A stretch of DNA of 64,000 bases, taken from Mariniblastus fucicola. Lineage in GTDB: Bacteria; Planctomycetota; Planctomycetia; Pirellulales; Pirellulaceae. The stretch covers positions 5,332,001 to 5,396,000 of the forward strand of contig NZ_CP042912.1 of NCBI RefSeq assembly GCF_008087665.1, in the 5' to 3' direction. A model generated the notes under the pieces. The model saw nothing but the letters and a program-made list of their open reading frames with translations. It was not told the DNA's origin and did not search any database. Shown here one piece after another: positions 48,701 to 51,381 of this stretch (within the stretch, counting starts at the first letter, position 1; each line of letters starts with the position of its first letter). Position numbers and translations under genes: made by a program.

Positions 48701-51098
48701 ACACGTCATCAATCGGATCCATCGCAGACGTAAAGACTTCGCTGTATCCCGGAACCAATCCAAGTGAACCTTGTGCGATCTCATTATGAATCGTGGGCCC
48801 AAATCCGTTCGTTTCTGCGTAAACATCGGCGTCGTAGAATTCAATCGAAGTATCAGCCGAATCCGGACTTGGCAGCGCAGGATAAACAAGATCACCCTCA
48901 ATCGTCCACGAGTCGGTTCCTGCAACGTAGTCGGCGCGTAAGATATCGCCGGCCGAATCAACTGAGTAGTCGGTGCCTGAACCGTCGGGACGGTCCTGTC
49001 GATAGCCGCCCATGTCTCCAAATCGATCGCGGAAACCGAGGATCATCGATCCGTCGTTGTCGAATTCGATATCGGACAAAATCGGCATCGCGTATCCGAC
49101 TTCCGAATTGTCAGCTGTCGGGACCGCGGTTCCATCAATGTAGGTTGTGGGGAAAGTACTGAGCCACGGATTCCAGGCACCCGGCGTGTATGGAGCAAAC
49201 GTTGCGTCAATGATCGCCTGGCGTTGATAGTCCAGCCCGAACTCGAGGACTTTCTCGGGCGCCGAAGTCGGACTCGTTGGGTCGAAGCGAAAAACGTAGG
49301 CTTCCAAATCTTCATTGGTCAGCACGCCTTCAACGCCGCTGGCATCGTATTGAGCTGAATTGACGATTCCGATGTAGACCATTCCGTCGTGAAATGCCAA
49401 CCCGTTGGGGCGGGCATTCTGCAACGGATTGACACCAAGCGCGTTGGCGTCCTCATTGAGAATCGCCGTGATGATGTCGTGAGCAACGATGTTGCTGTCG
49501 CTATGCTGTGACAGATCCAATGGCGCATCGGTGCTTCCGATCGGGATCTCGTAAAGCTGATTGTCGAACAGATTCATGGCCCAAACGGTGGTGCCGTCCT
49601 CTGACAGATCGACGTCGCCAAGCCCAGACTTTCCGACCAAGTCATACGTCGCGAGGTCTGCATCCCAATCGTCGCGATAGGTCGCATCGCCAATCGTGGA
49701 CGTTGGATGAGGGTCAGCAATGTTTGGCAAAGTCGCGAACACAACGGGCGTACCGCCAGCAGTGATCGAGTAGATCGCACCTGAACCTCCCGAACCATAG
49801 CCCGAGTGCCGTTTGGTGTGAGCACCGGCAAAGAACGTATCGATTTCGTTTTGGTATGCCAGGCCTGTCACCGAACCGACTTCACCGATCGTGGCTACGA
49901 CGACATAGGGCGTGGCCGGATCGGGTGCATTGCCACGGACCTGTCCCGCGTAATCGCCTTCATTCGCGTAGTCCCAGCGGATGATCGCCGGTTCATTTCC
50001 TGTCAGTCCATCCCCAAAAAAGTAACAGGTCGCGACAATCTGCAAGTCACCTGAATCACTGATGTCACTGGGGCGATGAAGCGCCAGATTCATTACCGAA
50101 TTGGTGACTCCGGCCGTGAAGGCGACCGAAGCAACGGCGTCCGGATCAGCCGTCGCAGGATCCAGCAGACTTTCGGTAAAGCCCGTCGGCGCATTGGTGA
50201 ACTCAACACGGACCGGAATGTTTCCTACGTTGTTGATCGTGTAAGTACCATCGGCAGCCGTCGTTGTGGCATCGACAACGTTGCCGTCCGAATCGTAGGC
50301 CGTGACGGCGAGACCCGGAATCCCGACTTCCGATGCAGAGGCGGCCAGATCCTGGGAACCGTCATTGTTGTAGTCGATGTAGGCCGTTCCGCTCACCGTC
50401 GACAGGACGCCAAACCACTGGCTGTGGCGAAGCACATACTCATGGTCGATCTGTCCAGTATTGAATTCCAAATCCCAGTCACCACCAAGTTGTTCGGCTC
50501 CAGTCAAGTCATCCGAAGCCGCGACGTCAGCTCCCGTAAGCGAAGCCATCTTTTCAACAAACGATTCGCCCGCATCGGAACTGGCAAGATTACACCCGTA
50601 GATCAGCAAGTCAGCGTCTTCGGTGAGTGCATCGGCCCACTGAGCGATTTCTTCGGCCCGCGCACTCAATGCCGCACTATCAAGCGTCGACGACCCCAGT
50701 TGTATCAGACCGTCGTCGCCGTGCGACACCAGATGAACGGCCGCAAAATCGATTTCGGATTTCGAAAGTATCTCCGAGATCTGACTGACGCCGTCGGTGG
50801 CTGAATCGAGAACCCTGATTTCGAAGGAGCGATCGGGAGCGGATTCCAAGATCGAACGAATCAACTGGTCACTGCCGGCAACTGCGCCGTCCACAATCAG
50901 TAACTCAACAGGCGTCTGCTGATTTGCTTCCTGCACAAACTGCGAATCCACAGATTCTGGAAGCGCATGATCTACCAGATGTTCTGGCAGGACAAAGGTC
51001 GCGTCAGGAACACCGTCGAATAACACTCGATCTTCGAGCTGCTCGACAATGGAAATAAAATCAAGCTTGGATCGTTTGCCAATTCGTCGATTAGCCAT
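27750..51098 (-). CDS. Giant surface or secreted protein: LEPR-like motif, DUF4347, 22 GEVED + SdrD-B modules (7782 aa)
   Basis: One uninterrupted frame of 7782 residues encodes a very acidic modular protein. Order: LEPR-XLL-like QLEDRVLFDG (20-29); DUF4347 (about 62-222) with HG and GC motifs (H126, C169); an SdrD-B-like domain (about 233-330); a region of about 430 residues resembling a beta-propeller; a further SdrD-B domain; 22 GEVED modules, each followed by an SdrD-B module (GEVEDY motifs from about 1158 to 7095, mean spacing about 283 residues); three more B-type domains; a Pro-rich stretch; a six-Cys cluster (7654-7675); an acidic Glu-rich segment; and an amphipathic end. Most modules hold DxNxDGxxD-like calcium loops. 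There is no classical signal peptide. AGGA (51105-51108 complement) precedes the ATG. Probable adhesin or cell-surface stalk; the divergent operon is the likely exporter. Confidence 0.93.
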   Translation of the reverse strand: MANRRIGKRSKLDFISIVEQLEDRVLFDGVPDATFVLPEHLVDHALPESVDSQFVQEANQQTPVELLIVDGAVAGSDQLIRSILESAPDRSFEIRVLDSATDGVSQISEILSKSEIDFAAVHLVSHGDDGLIQLGSSTLDSAALSARAEEIAQWADALTEDADLLIYGCNLASSDAGESFVEKMASLTGADVAASDDLTGAEQLGGDWDLEFNTGQIDHEYVLRHSQWFGVLSTVSGTAYIDYNNDGSQDLAASASEVGIPGLAVTAYDSDGNVVDATTTAADGTYTINNVGNIPVRVEFTNAPTGFTESLLDPATADPDAVASVAFTAGVTNSVMNLALHRPSDISDSGDLQIVATCYFFGDGLTGNEPAIIRWDYANEGDYAGQVRGNAPDPATPYVVVATIGEVGSVTGLAYQNEIDTFFAGAHTKRHSGYGSGGSGAIYSITAGGTPVVFATLPNIADPHPTSTIGDATYRDDWDADLATYDLVGKSGLGDVDLSEDGTTVWAMNLFDNQLYEIPIGSTDAPLDLSQHSDSNIVAHDIITAILNEDANALGVNPLQNARPNGLAFHDGMVYIGIVNSAQYDASGVEGVLTNEDLEAYVFRFDPTSPTSAPEKVLEFGLDYQRQAIIDATFAPYTPGAWNPWLSTFPTTYIDGTAVPTADNSEVGYAMPILSDIEFDNDGSMILGFRDRFGDMGGYRQDRPDGSGTDYSVDSAGDILRADYVAGTDSWTIEGDLVYPALPSPDSADTSIEFYDADVYAETNGFGPTIHNEIAQGSLGLVPGYSEVFTSAMDPIDDVFFSGGLIFLDNSTGAESTSGGRTMGISLYTSGTAPSESFGKGNGIGDVEFLSAPGEMEIGDRIWLDTDRDGEQDAGEGNVPDGVTVELYDMTDPLNPVLVGTATTSNGQYLFNDSNVAYSDGGTAVGLRPFTDYEIRLVASDFQSGGLLQDYVATTANAVDDSIDSDAVNQGGIPIVALTTGATGESDHSFDMGLVQTDRGDLPTGYNVTAADDGATHMLDGVTFLGASADAEMDATNTANALGDDSKASDDEDGVTFLSPMVAGTNAEIQVVASVDGFLNAWIDFDGDGTLDVVDVVSVDGVPVAGGTTLNDLALTGGTHSIVVSVPVNAAGDTPARFRFTSDDPAGTLGPDGIWNNGEVEDYVLGAIGNYVWEDNGPGAATALNGVQDGTESGVAGVTVFLLDGTGSRIQDADGNDVSVTTDAAGFYQFSGLPAGDYQVEFVAPAGYLFTQANLGDDATDSDANQSTGITATTSIVAGETDDSIDAGLVRLDLGDLPDSYGTTFGSASGAASHVLDGVKFLGASVDSETDGQPSADATGDGSDEDGIEFTSPLTAGSSATLEVTASTAGFLNAWIDFDTSGTLDEVLVTHVDGVVLGTPTNIDDLALLAGTTELRFDVPATANGTMAARFRFTADAMGGTRSTNSLAPTGEVEDYVLGAIGNFVWEDNGAGGGTGYDGIQNGTEPGVGGVSVFLLDGSGNRIQDAAGNEISTTTDVNGFYQFAGLPPGGYQVEFVAPTGFSFTQQDVGNDALDSDANGSGVTGTTSIVAGEVNDSIDAGIVSFDYGDLPDGYGTTDGSAAGPARHVLDGVTYLGSSVDVDLDGQPTADATGDGADEDGVSFTSPVVAGTSATIEVTGAADGFLNAWIDFDSNGVLDEVTVTHVDGVALGTPTTISDLALTTGTTELRFDVPASATGNMAARFRYTSAAMGASRSPNNTAGSGEVEDYVLGSLGDRVFLDDNIDGLQTAGESGVSGVTVYLLDELENRLLDAAGNEISTTTDGNGDYEFAGLPAGNYRVEFEAPVGLSFTSQDVGGDDAIDSDADLATGVTSQVYAIAANTTEDSVDAGLVEQDRGDLPAGFNVSNADGGPSHTLDGATYLGASVDGELDAANTPDALGDDTGADDEDGVTFLDPMIAGTNARIEVVASADGFLNAWIDFNGNGTFDSGEQIALDRPLTTGANTITVAVPANATGVMAARFRFTSDDPFGALGPDGHWDNGEVEDYVLGAIGDYVWEDNGNGGGVPNDGIQNGTEPPVSGVTVFLLDGTGARIQDADGIDVSTTTDVNGAYEFAGLPAGNYRVQFVAPVGFEFTQANIGNDATDSDADQTTGVTATTTLTPGEVNNTVDAGLVEYDYGDLTDGYGTTNASGLGAAKHVVDDVTFLGAGVDAEADGAPTAAADGDDNDGSDDEDGVTFLSPLMPGVSAEIEVNASTAGFLNGWIDFDSDGVLDEVVVTAVNGVPLGTPANLADIALNSGANTITFDVPANADGNMAARFRFTSDQMGAMRSPNGDWSNGEVEDYVLGSLGDYVWVDNGDGGGGAKDGIQNGTESGVGGVLVTLLDASENPVTDADGNSVTTTTAADGSYRFVGLPAGDYKVHFGQPGIVLTDADQGGDDALDSDADFTTGITGQTYTISANTTETSVDAGILEVDFGDLPDGYGTTGGVDGARHAIETGVYLGSGVDNEIDGQPNASATGDDLDDTDDEDGVLFVTPLVPGRPATIEVSPNVDGYLNAWIDFDSDGTLDEVLVTHVDGVLLGTPVNIDDLNLTAGSHDLTFDVPATATGTMAARFRFSQDAMGSLRSTTGLWRNGEVEDYVLGAIGDYVWIDNGLGGGTGNDGQQNGTEPALAGVTVRLMDSAGNPIVDADGVAITTVTAADGSYEFPGLPDGDYRVQFDLPTGFQFTDTDLGDDSTDSDANESTGLTDQTYTITAGVTNATVDAGLLEQDFGDLPDSYSTLTGSGGAVHGIDGNTYLGSSVDAELDGQPSGTATGDDANTDDEDGVTFLDPMVAGTDARIEVVANSDGFLNAWVDFNGNGTFDAGEQIATDYPLTAGTNVITVSVPATATGVMGARFRFTSDNTGASLGPDGAWDNGEVEDYILGAIGDYAWEDNGAGGGVAFDGVQDGGEPAVSGATVFLLDGSGNRIQDANGNEISTTTDASGAYEFAGLPSGDYSVEFVAPGGYTFTAANVADDATDSDANELTGVTASTNLLPGEVDDTLDAGFVRLDYGDLPDGYGTTNGSTDGSARHVVDGVTYLGGGVDSETDGQPTADATGDGTDEDGVVFSGPLTAGASATINVTTSAVGFLNAWIDFDSDGVLDEVLITHVDGAALGTPVNIDDLALPGGTTELRFDVPANATGNMAARFRYTATAMGAGRSPNGTELSGEVEDYVLGSIGDQVFLDSNNDGLQTGEAGFSTVTVFLLDATGSRIQDAAGVDISTVTDVNGDYEFAGLPAGDYRVEFVAPVGYYIAKTNQGADDAIDSDADEATGITTQTYTIAANTTEDSVDAGLTNRDRGDLRSGFNVSIADGGPSHTLDASTYLGASIDGEADAANTADASGDEADEDGVTFLDPLVAGTNARVEVVANSDGFLNAWVDFNSNGTFDSGEQIVSDEPLTAGSNIITVAVPATATGAMGVRFRFTSDDPAGALGPDGHWDNGEVEDYMLGAIGDYVWEDNGILGGVPLDGEQDASEPPVAGVTVYLLDGSGNRIQDADGNDISTTTDASGRYEFAGLPAGDYQIEFAPGPEYQFTRQDAGSDDTIDSDADVTSGVTDTVSLTPGEVNETIDAGVARFDYGDLDDSYGTTDGAANPGAVHLLDGATYLGATVDSEQDGQPAVDATGDGTDEDGVVFTSPLTAGSNASFEITASVDGILNAWIDFDSDGVLDEIMITHEDGNPLPFPFPLSDWPIVAGTTEIRFNVPANATGNMAARFRFTDDLMGTTRSPNGIAIDEFGVPLAGEVEDYVLGSIGDRVFSDSNSDGLQTGEPGVENVTVYLLDGTGARIQDADGVDISTVTDANGDYEFAGLPAGDYRVEFVAPTGLLFTTANQGADDANDSDADEVTGITSQTYTIAANTTIDTVDAGLVLLDRGDLPTGFNVTSADGGPAHKLDGVTFLGASVDGEVDATNTADASGDGDDEDGVIFLNPLAAGTDAQIEVTASVDGFLNAWIDFNGNNSFDSGEQIAVDEPLVAGTNTLTISVPASATGVMAARFRFTSDSSAGALGPDGEWDNGEVEDYILGSIGDYTFSDNNLDGLQDGGDTALAGVVVNLLDGSGNPILDANGNQVTTTSDASGAYEFAGLPAGTYTVEFIEPAGLDVATANVGANDAIDSDGAISDPVFIGAGETNTTLDAGFVPEPTFTYDYGDLPDSYGTLDADGGPNHLIDGVTFLGSGVDNEADGQSNANATGDGSDEDGVEFLDPLVAGTDARIEVEASVDGYLNAWIDFNGDGMFGAGEQIATDMFLTGGLNEFTISVPPTATGLIGARFRFTADDPAGTLGTGGAATTGEVEDYLLGSIGNFVFTDVNGDGLQDAGDTPLSGVVVNLLDGAGNPVLDANSNAITTTTDAAGWYEFAGLPPGSYSVEFIEPVGLDATTANVGADDSIDSDGPVTTPVSLGAGESNTTLDAGFVTEPILTYDYGDLPDTYSTLDASGGANHQIDGVTFLGSTVDDEADGQPTADASGDIGDEDGVVFATPLVAGTDATIEVTASVDGFLNAWIDFNGNGTFEAAEQIAADFAVTAGTNTINVSVPATATGIMGARFRFTSDDPAGALGADGQWDNGEVEDYILGSIGDLTFNDNNADGLQNAGDTPLAGVVVNLLDGSGNPVLDANGNAISTTTDASGLYEFAGLSAGSYSVEFVTPVGLDITTSNVGADDMADSDGEITAPVAIGAGESNTTLDAGFVPEPAITYDYGDLPDSYETLDANNGANHLIDGVTFLGAGVDNEADGQPSVGANGDGSDENGVVFVTPLVAGADATIEVTASVDGFLNAWIDFNGDGTFDAAEQIAIDEMLTSGVNTLTVSVPATATGIMGARFRFTADDPAGTLGSGGAAASGEVEDYILGSIGDYTFNDVNGNGLQDGGDTPLAGVIVNLLDGSGNPVLDANGNAITTTTDASGAYEFAGLPPESYSVEFVEPTGLDFTSSNVGADDTIDSDGATTSVVIIGAGVSNTTLDAGFVPELYDYGDLPDSYSTLDASGGANHKIDGVTFLGSSVDNEVEGQPSANANGDGLDEDGVTFVNALVAETDADIEVVASVDGFLNAWIDFNSNGTFDAGERIATDLPVTAGTNTITVSVPATATGIMGARFRFTSDDPNGSLGPDGQWDNGEVEDYILGSIGDYTFNDNNEDGLQDAGDTPLSGVVVALLDGAGNPMLDANGNAITTTTDFNGLYEFAGLPAERYSVQFTELAGLDITTSNVGADDSIDSDGLVTAPVTIVAGETNTTLDAGFVTEPPPVYDYGDLPDSYVTLDSSIGANHLIDGVTFLGSSVDDELDGQPTADASGDGDDEDGVVFATPLVAGTDATIEITASVDGFLNAWIDFNGNGTFEGGEQIATDQALTAGLNTLTVSVPANATGVMGARFRFTADHQGGGLSYDDYVDSGEVEDYILGMIGNYTFTDVNADGLQDAGDTALAGVVVNLLDGSGNSILDANGNAISTVTDAAGMYEFAGLPAQSYSVEFVEPTGLDFTTTDVGGDESIDSDGAITAPIALGAGGINRTLDAGFVPQPNPDYDYGDLPDSYETLDASNGARHQLDGVTFLGSSVDHEADGQPSSGATGDVGDEDGVVFVTPLVAGTDATVEVTASVAGYLNAWIDFNGNGTFEGGEQIATDQALTAGVNTLTVSVPANATGVMGARFRFTADDPAGSLGSGGTASTGEVEDYILGMIGNYTFTDVNADGLQDAGDTPLAGVVVNLLDGSGNPILDANGNAISTVTDAVGMYEFAGLPAQSYSVEFVEPVGLDFTTTDVGGDESIDSDGAITAPITLGAGGINRTLDAGFVPEPAITYDYGDLPDSYETLDANNGANHLIDGVTFLGAGVDNESDGQPSSAATGDVGDEDGVVFVTPLVAGTDATIEVTASVAGYLNAWIDFNGNGTFEGGEQIATDQALTAGVNTLTVSVPTNATGVMGARFRFTADDPAGSLGSGGTASSGEVEDYILGMIGNYTFTDVNADGLQDAGDTALAGVVVNLLDGSGNPILDANGNAISTVTDAAGMYEFAGLPAQSYSVEFVEPTGLDFTTTDVGGDESIDSDGAITAPIALGAGGINRTLDAGFVPQPNPDYDYGDLPDSYETLDANNGARHQLDGVTFLGSSVDNETDGQPSSAATGDVGDEDGVVFVTPLVAGTDATIEVTASVAGYLNAWIDFNGNGTFDSGEQIASDQLLSAGVNTLTVGVPTNATGVMGARFRFTADDPAGSLGSGGTASTGEVEDYILGMIGNYTFTDVNADGLQDAGDTALAGVVVNLLDGSGNPILDANGNAISTVTDAAGMYEFAGLPAQSYSVEFVEPTGLDFTTTDVGGDESIDSDGAITAPITLGAGGINRTLDAGFVPEPAITYDYGDLPDGYGTLDANNGANHQIDGTTYLGSTVDNEADGQPTFDATGDGADEDGVVFTSPLVAGFTASVEITTSAAGFLNAWIDFDSDGVLDEVLVAHVDGTALSTPTNIDDLALAAGTTELQFDVPANATGTMAARFRYTAEAMGAARSPVGSAPTGEVEDYVLGAIGDKVFADANGDGVYNSGEATVPGVRVYLLNSLGRRMIDAENRQIFTTTDAVGCYEFAGLPPGTYHVEFQPPPGTFLSPPNQGGDDDVDSDPDPDVGVQPQIQSQTPPITVLPGVYDDSVDAGLTTRDFGDLPTGYHVAQNINGASHTLDGSTYLGATVDAEADGVNSAGAISDDNDGTDDEDGVVFLTPLTAGSTATIEVTASTVGYLNAWIDFNGDTTFDAADQIATDLLLQLGVNTITVNVPADATGVMGARFRFTSDDTAGAIGPNGHWGNGEVEDYVLNAIGDYVWQDNGDSVQSGGDVRITGIGLYLLDENGVRIQDAAGNYIYTVTDSNGRYEFAGLPDGDYRIEIGSSPYSIVDQNVGGDDASDSDLDPITGISDVVSVSGGELNDTLDVGLGLFDFGDLPSLYGETTLEDDGARHIFDSLVRLGSAVGVETTGTHSDDALFDDNDFGTDDEDGVLFLSPLVPGTAANIQVTGAGFLNAWIDFNSDGVLDEVTVTAIDGVPLATPSSISDLSIGGTHVLTIEVPADATGTMAARFRLSADAMGTARSTSGLGGRGEVEDYVLGAIGDRVFFDTGAGTTGNGLQDAGETGAPGVNVYLLDAAGNRLTDANGNDVVTVTDASGLYEFPGLPEGDYRVEFELPAGHTFTIANVGSDLAVDSNANRTTGITDAVYSIAPGETNPNVDAGLLPLASLGDRVWFDVDADGVQDADEAGLNGIDIQIEVDIDGDGTSDYTETTTTSGDGEYLFPALPPGTVTVTMVNPPAGYRGTFSADGGATDIFDGTLDPNQDRRDVDFGLTGISSLAGTVHEDGVDDADEPFFIDGVQDTGEPGIPNVTITLQGVTDSGIPFTKTTTTDSAGDYRFLDLPPGTYTIIETQPTSSPLTASSPNYVDGLDTIGSLGGAAASNSLIADQHSAILLGVDEHGTDYDFSEIPEARTDGYVFVDANDNGVFDPGERGIPEVPVTLSGVDVFGTPVLRTTTTDANGFYEFTSLYAGTYDLNEIQPTQFEDGQEQNGSVPVIVSNDNFGGLSLIWGDNTFSYNFGELDNSTTSGNPPVFRTFPPITRSSRIDPGLPGPGPIYPGIPIFSNGGVLSLDSGRPVTGGYSIENQLLDACCCEIVVDPCSVCEEPVVVDACGQELVRPTTPVEYVAPPTPIGLGEAVGEVEVPQAIEILEAESEAELEEVVELEEFVEEETETIELSADANSETDSPAARIDEAAPTVVPNLPTFLQRFTGWMRSSSD
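28074..28139 (-). other. Six-cysteine cluster near the C-terminus of the giant protein
   Basis: Residues 7654-7675 contain six Cys (ACCCE, DPCSVCEE, DACG), while the remaining 7700 residues have only about three. The cluster lies after all repeat modules and before a Glu-rich tail. It could form disulfides, bind metal or join the protein to the cell wall. Confidence 0.7.
29440..48115 (-). repeat. 22 tandem GEVED + SdrD-B modules within the giant gene
   Basis: Each module starts with YDYGDLPDSY-like sequence, continues through FLNAWIDFNGNGTFD and ends its GEVED half with GEVEDYVLG. It then has an SdrD-B half (GDYVWEDN, LLDGSGN, TTDASGxYEFAGLPAGxYxVEF, DAG). I counted 22 GEVEDY motifs. Two GEVED flavours alternate irregularly: one with NGNGTFDxGEQI and TSDDPAG, one with SDGVLDEVxVTHVDG and MGAxRS. 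The nucleotide period is about 825 bases in the most regular part. Confidence 0.92.
31940..34900 (-). repeat. Near-identical 825-bp units in an ABAB higher-order (1650-bp) arrangement
   Basis: The string AGGATGTARTCTTC recurs at 32371, 33196, 34021 and 34846, exactly 825 bases apart, and the units between are close to identical at base level. The linker before YDYGDL alternates: PEPAIT near 32000, PQPNPD near 32840, PEPAIT near 33670 and PQPNPD near 34490. Thus a two-unit block of 1650 bases was itself duplicated, a sign of recent recombination. Confidence 0.85.
50433..50915 (-). other. DUF4347 domain with caspase-like His/Cys motifs
   Basis: Residues about 62-222 of the giant protein match DUF4347, a domain found at the N-terminus of very large surface proteins. 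AAVHLVSHG (H126) and DLLIYGC (C169) fit the clan CD cysteine peptidase pattern of hydrophobic strand then HG, and hydrophobic strand then xC. Self-cleavage is possible but not shown. Confidence 0.7.
51012..51041 (-). other. LEPR-XLL-like N-terminal motif
   Basis: Residues 20-29, QLEDRVLFDG, resemble the LEPRxLLSG motif found near the N-terminus of many large planctomycete surface proteins that lack a Sec signal peptide. A basic stretch (RRIGKRSK) precedes it. It may be the export signal. Confidence 0.65.
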
Positions 51099-51244
51099 CC
51101 GATTTCCTGTGGGGCAGGCAGTATTTTAAGGGCGAGACCGGGCCGCAGATGCGCGCAGACCGGACCAAAATGCACATTGGTAGACTTCGCTTTCATCGAA
51201 ATAAACAGTGCAGCCATATGACGAAGGCACCCCAAGTTCAGTTT

Positions 51245-51286
51245 GTAACGATTATGCGGGCGGCATTGGCGTCGCATGATCGTTGC
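51245..51286. promoter_or_regulatory. Imperfect 14-bp inverted repeat in the divergent control region
   Basis: GTAACGATTATGCG at 51245-51258 and CGCATGATCGTTGC at 51273-51286 are complementary at 12 of 14 positions, with a 14-base spacer. It lies in the 283 bases between the giant gene and the export operon, 147 bases before the giant gene's start and 96 bases before the first tolC-like start. It may be an operator coordinating both, or a leader hairpin of one transcript. No other gene or clear promoter is seen in 51099-51381. Confidence 0.5.
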
Positions 51287-51381
51287 AGCCGATTTAACTG
51301 GAACAGGGATTTCCTTTTGACGATGGAACAATCGGAGCAACCCTCCAAATCGAATCCGCGGTCCTGCCCTAACAGACAACT

